A stretch of DNA of 64,000 nucleotides from Methylobacterium sp. 77 (GTDB lineage: Bacteria > Pseudomonadota > Alphaproteobacteria > Rhizobiales > Beijerinckiaceae). The notes under the pieces are model-generated. The model did no database searches. It was not told where the DNA came from and saw only the letters and a program-made list of their open reading frames with translations. This document shows, one piece after another, positions 7,762 to 15,983 of this stretch. The translations under genes were made by a program, and so were the position numbers. Position 1 is the first letter of the stretch. Every line of letters begins with the position of its first letter. The DNA lies in contig NZ_KB910516.1 in NCBI RefSeq assembly GCF_000372825.1, positions 218,011 to 282,010 of the forward strand. The letters run 5' to 3'.

Positions 7762-9549
7762 TTAAGCGGCAGCGAGGGCGAGGGACATCGATTCCTTCTT
7801 CATCAGCTCCCGGTAGAAACCGTCGAGATGGGTCAGCTTGTCCGGCGAGCCGTCCTGGATGACGCGACCGCCTTGCAAGACCACGATCCGGTCGAAATCC
7901 TTCAACGTCGAGAGACGATGCGCGATGGCGATGACCGTGCGGCCCTTCATCAGATTGGCGAGGGCGTGGCGGATCGCTTCTTCGGATTCCGCGTCGAGGG
8001 CCGACGTCGCCTCGTCGAGGAGGAGTATCGGCGAATCCTTCAGGATGGCGCGAGCGATCGCGATGCGCTGACGCTGGCCGCCTGACAGCTTCACGCCCCG
8101 GTCACCCACGATGGTGTCAAAACCTTCCGGCAACGCTTCGATGAAGTCGGTGCAGTGGGCGGCAGCGGCCGCTTTCCAGACATCCTCGTCAGATGCGTCC
8201 GGCCGGCCGTAGCGGATGTTCTCACGCAATGTCCGGTGGAACATCGAGACATCCTGCGGCACGACCGTAATGGCCTCGCGCAGTGATTCCTGCGTAACAC
8301 GGTTGATGTCCTGGCCGTTGAGCAGGATCTTGCCGCCCTGGACCTCGTAGAAGCGCTGGAGAAGCGAGAACAGGGTCGACTTGCCGCCGCCAGACTTGCC
8401 GACGAGGCCGATACGCTGGCCGGGCTCGATCGTGACGTTGAAATCCGTAAACACGGCGCGGCCATCGGGATAGGAGAAGGCAACGTGGTCGAAGCTGATC
8501 TCAGCGCCCGTGCCGGAGAGCGGCATGGCCTCAGGATGGTCGATCAGGTCGTGCGGCTGAAGCAGAGTGTGCAAGGCCTCGGACAAGCGGGCCGTATGTT
8601 GTGTGGCGTCCACCAGAGCGACAGCGAGGTCGCGGGTCGCTGCGAGGATGCGGATGCCCAGGGTACAGACGAGGACCACCTGGCCGTTCGTCGCCTGTCC
8701 GGCCTCCCACATGGTAATTGCCCAGTAGAGCAGCCCAAGCACGGCGAAGACCGTCAGGATCGCGTGAACGATCCGCAGCTTCTCCAGGTAGAGGAGCGAG
8801 GATCGGCGAGAGCGCATCTCGACGCCGATCGTGCCGTCGAATCTTTTGTACTCACGCTTGAACGCCGAGAAAGCACGGACGAGAGGCATGTTGCCGACGA
8901 GGTCCACCATTTCGCCGTCGACGCTCGCAGCCTTGGCGGCGAAATCGTGGTGGAGCGGCTTACCCGCAGCCGCCATCTTGAACATCAGCAGCACCACCGC
9001 GCCGAAGATGGTGGACAGGACGAGTGCCATCGTGAGGCTGACGGTGCCGATATACAGGATCGAGCCGAAAGCCGCGACGCAAGGCGGCATCACGTTGAAG
9101 ACGAACATGTTCTCGACCGTGAAGATCGCGTTCGAGGTCGCCGTGATGCGCGAGGCCAGCGTGCCTGGCTGCCGATCCGCGAAGAAGGACGGCGAATGGC
9201 CGGTCATATGCCGGAACAGGTCGCGACGGATGTCGCCGGTCACACCGACGAAAGTGAAGGAGCCGACGAGGCTTGCCACGCGCCAGAGCATGTTGTCGGC
9301 GGCGATGAAGGCAATGAGGATCGCCAATGCGCCCCAGATCAGGCCTGCGCTCGGGCCCTTGCTCAATGCGTCGACCACGCCCTTCAGCGCGTAATCCGTG
9401 CTCACCGAAAAACCGACGGCCCCAAGCACGGCGCAGAGGATCACCAGATGGGGCAGCGCCCGCCGCTTGAGATAACGGCTCACGAAGGCGAAGGGCCTGT
9501 CGGCGTAGACGCAGAGGTCTTCCATCTGGGTGACCATCCCGGTGCTCAT
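7762..9549 (-). CDS. ABC exporter, fused permease and ATPase (MsbA-like)
   Basis: About 595 residues from the ATG at 9549 (MSTGMVTQMEDL); the frame extends to 9633 and the start is uncertain. The first 320 residues are a six-helix ABC transporter type 1 membrane domain. The ATPase half has Walker A GKSGGGKST, the signature LSGGQRQR, Walker B ILLLDEATSALD and the switch histidine in AIAHRLST. Fused half-exporters of this kind dimerise and move lipids, drugs or peptides outward; the substrate cannot be read from sequence. The C-terminus ends in LALAAA. The MFS gene lies 175 bases upstream on the same strand. Confidence 0.9.
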   Translation of the reverse strand: MSTGMVTQMEDLCVYADRPFAFVSRYLKRRALPHLVILCAVLGAVGFSVSTDYALKGVVDALSKGPSAGLIWGALAILIAFIAADNMLWRVASLVGSFTFVGVTGDIRRDLFRHMTGHSPSFFADRQPGTLASRITATSNAIFTVENMFVFNVMPPCVAAFGSILYIGTVSLTMALVLSTIFGAVVLLMFKMAAAGKPLHHDFAAKAASVDGEMVDLVGNMPLVRAFSAFKREYKRFDGTIGVEMRSRRSSLLYLEKLRIVHAILTVFAVLGLLYWAITMWEAGQATNGQVVLVCTLGIRILAATRDLAVALVDATQHTARLSEALHTLLQPHDLIDHPEAMPLSGTGAEISFDHVAFSYPDGRAVFTDFNVTIEPGQRIGLVGKSGGGKSTLFSLLQRFYEVQGGKILLNGQDINRVTQESLREAITVVPQDVSMFHRTLRENIRYGRPDASDEDVWKAAAAAHCTDFIEALPEGFDTIVGDRGVKLSGGQRQRIAIARAILKDSPILLLDEATSALDAESEEAIRHALANLMKGRTVIAIAHRLSTLKDFDRIVVLQGGRVIQDGSPDKLTHLDGFYRELMKKESMSLALAAA

Positions 9550-9724
9550 TCTTATCTGTCGGATGCTGACGAATCCTGCAAGCAGGCTGCACGAAACCGT
9601 GATCACATAGGTCGCAACGCAAATCTCGTCCATGCGTTGCAGGCTGCCGTCAAGCTTCGGCCATTATAGCGAGAAAACCTGAACGGGCGTTGATCGGCAA
9701 GCGAATTCGGTGCCGCTTTCCCCT

Positions 9725-11056
9725 TCAGACCGGCTCGACGGGACGTGTCTCGGGCATGATCAGGGCGAGCAAGGCGAAGCCCGCAAGCCCGACGATCGCG
9801 AGCCCGAGGAAAGCGCTGTGACTGCCAAGATGATCGGCCATCACACCGGCCAGTGAGGTCGACAAAGCGGCACCGATGCCCATGGCGGTCCCGACGGCAC
9901 CGAGTGCGAGATTGAAACGGCCGGTACCCCGGGTGACGTCCGAGACAACGAGGGGAACCATGACGCCGAACACGGCCGCCGAGATGCCGTCGAAGACCTG
10001 AATCGCGACGAGGAGTTCGGGACTGTCGGTATAGGCGAAGAGCAGACCGCGGATCGGCAAGGCCGCAAACCCGATGAGCAGAAGTGGGCGACGGCCCCAT
10101 CTTTCGGCCGCCCGTCCGACAGCGGGACCGGAAATGGCCAGGACGACTTGAGGCACCACGATACAGGCAGCGATGAGAGCCGTGGCGGTTTCGCTGGCGC
10201 GAAGGGTGAGCATGCTGCCCACCAGCGGCAGCATGGCCGCGTTGGCGAGGAAGAACAGGGTCATGCAGGCGGCAAAGCACAGCAGGGCGCGGTTGGTGAG
10301 GATGGCCTTGAGAGCGTTCTCCTTCGGACGGGGAGCCCCTTCCTCGGATCGGCGTGCCTGTGATGGCGTCGCGCCGGGGCGGATGAACGAGAGCGCGATC
10401 AGGGTCGGCACCATCAGGAACGCGGTGAGATAGAACACTGCGTCGTTCGACAGGTAATAGCCGCAGGCACCCATCAGCGCGGCCGCCACGGCATTACCAA
10501 GGGCGGAAAAGCTGGCGTTGCGCCCGAGCCGTTCGCCAGCTCGATTGTGGCCGACGAGGCCTATGCTGATTGCGGCGATGGCCGGCGTCAGGATGCAACT
10601 CGCGGCGGAATGCGCCGCCATGGCGAGTAGGACGATGAGGAAGCTCGGCCACATGGCGAGGGCGAAGGCACTGAGCGAAATCGCTACGACCGAGAGTCCG
10701 GCCGCGAAACGCCGAGATCGGACGGCATCGACGAAAGCACCGCCCGGTACCTGACCGAGCAGGCTGACGAGGCTACCGATCGTGAGCGCGAAACCGATAT
10801 CGGACTGCGTCCATTGCGCCTGCGTGAAATACACGGCGAGGAACGGGCCGAAGCCGGTCTGAAGGTTCGCCACGAAGAACGCGAAAGCATCGAGCCCCCG
10901 CCGGCTCCTGACCGAAACGGCCGGCATGTCGGTCGGAACCTCTCCAGGCATCTCGGTGTATGCCTCGCGCCTCGGAGCCCCACGCGGCCGGAATTCCGAC
11001 CGCGGTAATTCACGGGGCCTGATGACGCGTCGGTGCTGCGGGCGGGGTGCCGTCAT
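9725..11056 (-). CDS. MFS transporter, 12 membrane segments
   Basis: 443 residues with an extended, arginine/proline-rich N-terminus of about 50 residues before the first helix (GLDAFAFFVANLQTGFGPF). Typical MFS features are LGQVPGGAFVDAVRSRR in the loop after helix 2 and a long cytoplasmic linker between helices 6 and 7 (SQARRSEEGAPRPKENALK). Such carriers are usually drug or metabolite efflux pumps; the substrate is unknown. Its ATG overlaps the stop of the PRC-barrel gene in an ATGA, so translation is probably coupled to that gene. Confidence 0.85.
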   Translation of the reverse strand: MTAPRPQHRRVIRPRELPRSEFRPRGAPRREAYTEMPGEVPTDMPAVSVRSRRGLDAFAFFVANLQTGFGPFLAVYFTQAQWTQSDIGFALTIGSLVSLLGQVPGGAFVDAVRSRRFAAGLSVVAISLSAFALAMWPSFLIVLLAMAAHSAASCILTPAIAAISIGLVGHNRAGERLGRNASFSALGNAVAAALMGACGYYLSNDAVFYLTAFLMVPTLIALSFIRPGATPSQARRSEEGAPRPKENALKAILTNRALLCFAACMTLFFLANAAMLPLVGSMLTLRASETATALIAACIVVPQVVLAISGPAVGRAAERWGRRPLLLIGFAALPIRGLLFAYTDSPELLVAIQVFDGISAAVFGVMVPLVVSDVTRGTGRFNLALGAVGTAMGIGAALSTSLAGVMADHLGSHSAFLGLAIVGLAGFALLALIMPETRPVEPV

Positions 11057-11775
11057 TTGTCCGGCGTTTTTTCAGCCGGTTTGTCGGGCGAAGCAGCGGA
11101 GCTCGAGCCGGGCTGTGGCACTGTGGGAACTTGAGCAGGCGCGGGAATTTGGGCCGGCGCGGGAGCCGCAGCCTGATCGCCGTCGGGGGGTACGCTTGGG
11201 CTCGCCGGGCCCAGCACCACGATGGGGTCCCCCGGCTTGTATTCCGGTGAGACTCGCACCTGGTTCCGGCTCAATTGAAGGACGAGCCGGCTCGGCTTTC
11301 CATCGGGAGCGAAGCGCATGGAGCGCCAATCGACGGCGATCTTGCGGGAGCCGACGCCGAGGAAGCCTCCGAAGTCGATGATCGCCGCACGTGGGCGTCC
11401 ATCCTTGTCGAGGATTATGTCGATGATTCGGCCCATATCTTCGCCGGTCGAGCTGCGTACGGCCTTGCCGAGCACTCCCTCATAATCCTGCGTATCGAGG
11501 ACAGTCGCCGGCGTGCCTGTCGCTGGCACGGGAGCGATCGCCGAGGGTGGGACCGGAGCTACGGTCTGGGGAGACGCGACAGGCGGTACAGGCGCTGCTG
11601 GCTGCGGCACAGGACTGGACTGGGGCGGCGGCGCAGGAGCAACCGGCGTCGCTTCACTCGCTGGTGCATCGACCGGGGTGTTACCCTCGGCTGCAGCAGC
11701 TGCGGCCCAAAGGGTGATCGACGCTGCGGCGATCATCCGGACAGTTCTGAACACGTGCGTTCCCCGAAGAAGCAT
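11053..11775 (-). CDS. Exported PRC-barrel domain protein with Pro/Ala-rich flanks
   Basis: 240 residues. A signal peptide (RMIAAASITLWAAAAAAEG) is followed by a proline/alanine/valine-rich linker to about residue 90, a PRC-barrel domain at about 92-165 (LGKAVRSSTGEDMGRIIDI, then GVGSRKIAVDW), and another Pro/Ala/Gln-rich tail. PRC barrels bind proteins or RNA, or anchor to membranes; here the secreted form with flexible arms suggests a periplasmic adaptor. The start could be at 11775 or at the ATG at 11736. It is the first gene of a two-gene unit with the MFS transporter through a four-base overlap. Confidence 0.78.
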   Translation of the reverse strand: MLLRGTHVFRTVRMIAAASITLWAAAAAAEGNTPVDAPASEATPVAPAPPPQSSPVPQPAAPVPPVASPQTVAPVPPSAIAPVPATGTPATVLDTQDYEGVLGKAVRSSTGEDMGRIIDIILDKDGRPRAAIIDFGGFLGVGSRKIAVDWRSMRFAPDGKPSRLVLQLSRNQVRVSPEYKPGDPIVVLGPASPSVPPDGDQAAAPAPAQIPAPAQVPTVPQPGSSSAASPDKPAEKTPDK

Positions 11776-12138
11776 CTCGCCGGCCCTTGCTCAATCTTGG
11801 CCGTTCCGGCGGGTTCCCATCTGCCATGGGATGGACGGCGTATGAGGGTGGACCAAGGCGAAGTTGTGGATGAAGGAGGGCCGATCGGCGGTGGAGCGGC
11901 CAGCGAAAAGTCGAATTGGCAAGAACCGGACCGTCGACGACATGGTGACGTGGACCGAAGAGGGTGTCTAGGCGATCGGTCGGACGACGGCGCTGAATTT
12001 TTCCGACGCGCGGGGGCGAGAGGTGTGGCGAAAGCACTGCGATCGTCTGGTTTTCGCCTTTTGTGCATCGTAGAGATGCGCCCAATCATGCCGGACCACC
12101 CCATGAACCGTGGTGGGATACTTTTGAGGATTCAGTCG
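11776..12138. other. Divergent intergenic region
   Basis: 363 bases between the leftward PRC-barrel gene and the rightward lipoprotein gene. It must hold both promoters. No convincing coding frame or known RNA motif was seen. Confidence 0.5.
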
Positions 12139-12516
12139 ATGCGTATTCTGTCGAACGCCAGCGCTGTCGCGCTCGTTGCTGCGGCCTTGGGCGGCTGTCA
12201 GGCCTTGGGCGGCAGCGCTGGCGTCATGCCCGAGAGCGAGGTGGGACCTCCGCCGTCCATGCGCAGCGCGATCCCCGGTGCTGCACGCGCGCGCGCCGCT
12301 GAAGTGGATCCCGATGGCGTTCCCCTGCAGACGTCGCCGACGCGGCGGCTCGATCTTCCGAAATCGGCCGGCGGCCAGACGCGTGCTCAGGCGGAAGCTG
12401 AGCGGCGCATCCGACGCGAGGATATCGAAGGCGATACGACCAGCCGGTCGAGTTCAGGTGGTCTTGCACCGCAGATGGGGTCGGGCGGGAGCGTCGGTCT
12501 CGGCGGGAAATTCTAG
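12139..12516 (+). CDS. Small putative lipoprotein of unknown function
   Basis: 125 residues from the ATG at 12139 (MRILSNASAVALV); the frame is open further upstream but only this start gives a clean signal sequence. The lipobox is AALGGC at about residue 20. The mature part is low in hydrophobic residues, with charged clusters (RAQAEAERRIRREDIEGD) and a serine/glycine-rich end (SGGSVGLGGKF). No domain is recognised. It is likely an envelope lipoprotein, perhaps lineage-specific. Confidence 0.65.
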   Translation: MRILSNASAVALVAAALGGCQALGGSAGVMPESEVGPPPSMRSAIPGAARARAAEVDPDGVPLQTSPTRRLDLPKSAGGQTRAQAEAERRIRREDIEGDTTSRSSSGGLAPQMGSGGSVGLGGKF

Positions 12517-12631
12517 AGACAATCGGCAACGTCAGCCGTCAGTCGCGCCAAGCCACGGGCATTCCAACCCGTCGATGACTCATGCGCGACGGACTCTCTT
12601 TCTCGGTGGAGAGAGCCGGAATTGCCTCGGC

Positions 12632-12772
12632 TCAGATCAGATCGCCGCCGCGTATGTCGGACACGACCCGGCCTTCGGCCACCAAGAGGCCAGCAAGACC
12701 AGCAAGGAGCACGCCTGAAGCGATGATGGAGAGGACAGCGACTGCGATGATCATACCCATACAGTTGCTCAT
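12632..12772 (-). CDS. Possible 46-residue single-span membrane protein
   Basis: An open frame from the ATG at 12772 to the TGA at 12632. It begins MSNCMGMIIAVAVL, continues as one hydrophobic segment of about 28 residues (ending LAGLLVA) and finishes with a short charged tail (EGRVVSDIRGGDLI). The composition is that of a real small membrane protein, and GC at third positions is high. No clear ribosome-binding site is visible, and an alternative start is Met5. A 13-base palindrome lies 29 bases upstream of the start. Function unknown. Confidence 0.4.
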   Translation of the reverse strand: MSNCMGMIIAVAVLSIIASGVLLAGLAGLLVAEGRVVSDIRGGDLI

Positions 12773-12800
12773 CGCGCTTAAGGGAACGTTGCCGCTGTTC

Positions 12801-12813
12801 GAGTGAATCACTC
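12801..12813. promoter_or_regulatory. 13-base palindrome upstream of the small membrane ORF
   Basis: GAGTGA and TCACTC flank a single A, giving perfect dyad symmetry. The position, about 30 bases before the small leftward ORF, suits an operator. No cognate regulator can be named. Confidence 0.3.
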
Positions 12814-13226
12814 ACCATCGCCCACGGTCAGCGGCCGAGGGGCAGGACGGCCGAAAAAAATCTGATGGTCCGGCCGTGCGGCAGGTTCTGCCTTTTTGAT
12901 TTGGTGCTCGATCGACGAATGCCCGTTTGTTTCCCACGACTTGGATCGCATGGCCTTCATCTACCTGCCGACGGCGCATTTGTGCCGTGGCAGCCGGCGG
13001 CGTCATTTTAAGATACTGATACAAAAAGGCTTTTCCGCATTCCCTCCAAAACGTGGCAATCGTATCGCGCAGTGGTTTGCATCACCGATGACGGCAGACT
13101 CGCGTGCTGGCGGAGGTCGAATCTACCCTGTTGCGAGTTCGGATGATCGAGTGACGGGGGGTGGCTTCATCCCCGCTATCCTCCTTGCTTCTGTGGATGG
13201 GTGGTCGGACTACGTGTTTCCCTCTT
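12814..13226. other. Non-coding stretch upstream of the SWIB gene
   Basis: About 410 bases without a convincing gene, apart from the orphan terminator structure listed separately. Short open frames on both strands lack recognisable domains and a credible start site. Base composition is less GC-rich than in the neighbouring genes. Confidence 0.5.
12880..12897 (+). terminator. Orphan rho-independent terminator (possible small-RNA end)
   Basis: GGCAG pairs with CTGCC over a GTT loop and is followed by five T. A second stem (ACGGCCG against CGGCCGT) lies directly upstream from about 12847 to 12877. No annotated gene ends nearby on this strand; the lipoprotein stop is 360 bases away. Confidence 0.45.
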
Positions 13227-13251
13227 GGAACGCTCTCAGCACCGCTTAGTT
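13227..13251 (+). promoter_or_regulatory. Weak EcfG-like promoter upstream of the SWIB gene
   Basis: GGAAC is followed after 16 bases by AGTT, one base from the CGTT expected in the alphaproteobacterial general-stress promoter consensus. It lies 73 bases before the SWIB start codon. The match is incomplete. Confidence 0.3.
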
Positions 13252-13323
13252 GTTGCAGCTATGCGCTCCGAGGCCATGGGCCGTGGACGTGATGGCCCAC
13301 AAAGCCAAAATCCGGAGGAACTG

Positions 13324-13656
13324 ATGGCAACCAAGACCACCACGAAGGCCGCCGACAAACCGGCAGCCGCCAAGAAGACCGCTGCCCCGAAGACCGAAGG
13401 CGCCGCCAAGCCCAACGCTCTCCAGCAGCCGCTGAAGCCCTCCGAGGAGCTCGCAGCCGTCGTCGGCGCCGCAGCGCTTCCGCGCGGAGAAGTGGTCAGC
13501 AAGGTCTGGGAGTACATCAAGAAGCACAATCTCCAGAATCCCGAAAACAAACGCGAGATTCTGGCCGACGACAAGCTGAAGAAGGTCTTCGGCAAGGACA
13601 AGTGCACGATGTTCGAAATGAACAAGCATCTCGCTGCGCATCTGAAGTCGGCCTGA
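13324..13656 (+). CDS. SWIB/MDM2-domain protein
   Basis: 110 residues from the ATG at 13324, with a strong GGAGGA ribosome-binding site. The first 35 residues are a lysine/alanine/threonine-rich arm resembling histone-H1-like tails (KTTTKAADKPAAAKKT). Residues about 36-110 are a SWIB domain (PLKPSEELAAVVG, LPRGEVVSKVWEYIKKHNLQ, ILADDKLKKVFGKD, EMNKHLAAHL). Stand-alone bacterial SWIB proteins occur in several alphaproteobacteria and in Chlamydia. Chromatin or topology-related binding is suggested by the basic arm, but the role is not established. A strong terminator follows. Confidence 0.9.
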   Translation: MATKTTTKAADKPAAAKKTAAPKTEGAAKPNALQQPLKPSEELAAVVGAAALPRGEVVSKVWEYIKKHNLQNPENKREILADDKLKKVFGKDKCTMFEMNKHLAAHLKSA

Positions 13657-13665
13657 ATGCCATCC

Positions 13666-13699
13666 GGCCCGGTGCTCGGATGGCGCCGGGCCAGTTTTT
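13666..13699 (+). terminator. Rho-independent terminator after the SWIB gene
   Basis: A ten-pair stem (GGCCCGGTGC against GCGCCGGGCC, one G-T pair) with a seven-base loop is followed by AG and five T, ten bases after the SWIB stop. Confidence 0.9.
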
Positions 13700-14279
13700 C
13701 GGACAGCGCAATGAGATAATGCCGTCCGGCTTGAGCGAATCTTGCGCGTCGTCGCGCATCACTCCGCCCACCGACGCAAAGAGCCCCTCCGCCGGATGCG
13801 CTTGCCGCGAGATCGTGGGCACAAGCCATCGTCGATAGGCGAGGATGAGTGACGTTGGCCGGTGTTCGGCGACGAGATCTTGCCCGAGAGCATCGGGATC
13901 GACCTCGCCGGCATCCTTCGCTCTCTGCGCCAGGAAATCCAAAACCGCGTTCCACAGGGTGGGCCCGGACAACACCCTGTTCGCAATGAATGCACTACCG
14001 CAAACAGGCTCGGCCAAACCATGCAAGGCGGCGAGTTGGGCGGACCCGTCATCCCGCGATGGATCGATTCCATGAGGATGTTCAGCGCCGCCTGACTCGA
14101 CATAGAGGCGATACGTTTCCGACCAGCCTCGACCATGCCGGGTCGAAAACGCCTGTATTGTTGATCAAGCTGTCAACGGTGCACAGGCCGTACATTCCTT
14201 TCTCTGCCACGCTCGCCGCAGCGATGAATCCGGTCGTGCCGGTCTGCTGCTTTACGCGCGTGATCGCATTCCGAATCCG
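13700..14279 (-). pseudogene. Decayed gene of unknown function, frameshifted
   Basis: Two overlapping minus-strand frames look protein-coding. The first (from 14279) reads NAITRVKQQTGTTGF, then CTVDSLINNTGVFDPAW and dies at a stop near 14093. The second opens after a stop at 14165 and continues from about 14120 with ETYRLYVESGGAEHPHG, then SGPTLWNAVLDFLAQRAKD and RRWLVPTISRQAHP, to about 13700. Joining them needs one frameshift near 14110-14130. No normal start codon is evident, and the 3' end runs into the SWIB terminator. The family was not recognised. Coding likeness is judged by composition only. Confidence 0.35.
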
Positions 14280-14465
14280 TCAGATGCGCGGCCGTTGACG
14301 GCGGGGCAGGGCCCATTTCGGCGAGGCCGCGGATGGCGCCGCCCCAAGCGCAATTCGGCCCTGCCCATACATGTCCATGAGTGTCGTCCTCGGTCGCCGC
14401 TCCTACGAGACGACGGCCGGGATGGGGCAGGGCTAACGTCCGCCTGCCGCACCTTTCGAGGCGGT

Positions 14466-15884
14466 CTACCCGCCCGTCTGGCGCCGCATGACGCTGGAGA
14501 CGGCTCCGGTCGCTGCCATGGCGCAGGCGCACCACAAAGCGACGCCGATGGAGAAAGCTGTGCCGTTGGCATGGGTCAGCCCGAAGATCACGGCGACGAG
14601 GGCTGCTCCGAGAGATTGTCCTGTCAGCCGTGCGGTCGATTGCATGCCGCTGGCGCCTCCACTTCGCGACCTCGGCGCGCTGGTGACGATGACCTTGTTG
14701 TTCGGCGACTGGAATAATCCGAAGCCGAGGCCGCACAGGGTCAGCCTCCAGGCAATATCGACGAGCGTCGGCACGGCTGGCAGCAATGCCAGGCTAGCGA
14801 GACCGGCGGACATGAGGGCAAGGCCGATGCCACCTAGGATTCCGGGCGCATAGCGATCGGCGAGCCGCCCCGAGATCGGCGCCATGATCGCGATGGCGAT
14901 CGGCCATGGCGTCATCAGGAAGCCGGTCTCGGTAGCGGATAGGTGAAGCGCGTCCTGAAAATAGAACGGCAGGGCGACATAGGCCATCATCTGCGCGCCG
15001 AACGAGGCGATGGATGTCGCCATCGACAGGGCGAAGGCGGGAATGCGCAGGAGGTCCACCGGCAGGAGCGGCGAGGCCAGGCGCGACTGATAGATGACGA
15101 AAACCGTGCCGACGGTGAGGCCGGCAGCGATTTCGGCCACGGCCAGCCAACGTCCGCTCGCCTCCCCGATGCCGTCGAGCCCGATGATGAGAAGGCCGAA
15201 GGTAAGCGCGTTGAGGATCGCGCTCGGCACGTCGAAGCGCGCTCCGCTCACCGGTGTCACCGGCAGGGTCCGTGCGGCGACCGCCAGGGCGACGAGGCCC
15301 ACGGGCAGGTTCACCAGGAACAGCCATGGCCATGTCGCGACCGAGAGGATCGCGGCGGCCACGGTAGGGCCGGTCGCCGAGGCCATCGCAACGATGAGGG
15401 CGACGTTGCCCACCCCCCGGCCGATCATGCGGTGCGGATAGATGAATCGCACGAGGGCGATGTTCACGCTCATGATGCCCGCGGCTCCGAGTCCTTGAGC
15501 GATCCGCGCGGCAATGAGCCCGTTCAGCGATGTCGACAATGCGCAGGCGAGGGAGGCCGCGGTGAACAGCACGAGGCCGCCCAGGTAGATTTTCCGGTAG
15601 CCGATGATGTCGCCGAGGGAAGCGAGGGGCAGCAGGGACGCAGTCACCGCGATCTGGAAGCCGTTGACCACGAAAATCGCCGAGGCCGGGGTCACCCCCA
15701 GATCCCTGGCCATAGCCGGCAGGGCGACATTGACGATCGCCCCATCGAGCACCGCCATCGTCATGGCGAGCCCGATGGCAAGGAGCGCCAGCATCCGTTC
15801 GCGGACCGGCAGGCCGTCCATCGGTTTCGCCGCGGCGGCCGGCTCGATCTGACCGCCGTCAGGAGGAATTGCCTCGTGCGTCAT
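14466..15884 (-). CDS. DHA2-family MFS drug-efflux transporter (EmrB/QacA-like)
   Basis: 472 residues with a 30-residue soluble N-terminus and about 13-14 membrane segments. Family marks are MAVLDGAIVNVALPAM in helix 1, GDIIGYRKIYLGG in the loop between helices 2 and 3, QGLGAAGIMSVNIALVRF in the middle, and WPWLFLVNLPVGLVAL, the DHA2-specific helix. The likely role is proton-driven efflux of toxic organic compounds. No EmrA-like adaptor lies nearby. It is divergent from the alpha/beta hydrolase gene across about 100 bases. Confidence 0.9.
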   Translation of the reverse strand: MTHEAIPPDGGQIEPAAAAKPMDGLPVRERMLALLAIGLAMTMAVLDGAIVNVALPAMARDLGVTPASAIFVVNGFQIAVTASLLPLASLGDIIGYRKIYLGGLVLFTAASLACALSTSLNGLIAARIAQGLGAAGIMSVNIALVRFIYPHRMIGRGVGNVALIVAMASATGPTVAAAILSVATWPWLFLVNLPVGLVALAVAARTLPVTPVSGARFDVPSAILNALTFGLLIIGLDGIGEASGRWLAVAEIAAGLTVGTVFVIYQSRLASPLLPVDLLRIPAFALSMATSIASFGAQMMAYVALPFYFQDALHLSATETGFLMTPWPIAIAIMAPISGRLADRYAPGILGGIGLALMSAGLASLALLPAVPTLVDIAWRLTLCGLGFGLFQSPNNKVIVTSAPRSRSGGASGMQSTARLTGQSLGAALVAVIFGLTHANGTAFSIGVALWCACAMAATGAVSSVMRRQTGG

Positions 15885-15983
15885 CGCACAGAGCCGTGGA
15901 CGATCGCTGCTCGCTTCGGCAAGTGCCCTATGTCACCCGTCGATGACCTGATCCATCCATGCGTCCTAGTCGAAGGGTTTCTC

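Noticed and set aside
8485-9669. Long plus-strand open frame opposite the ABC exporter
   Set aside because: It is rich in Asp, Glu and His with no domain, as expected for the complement of this gene.
12896-13249. Plus-strand ORF upstream of the SWIB gene
   Set aside because: Composition is irregular, there is no ribosome-binding site, and it crosses the orphan terminator and weak promoter.
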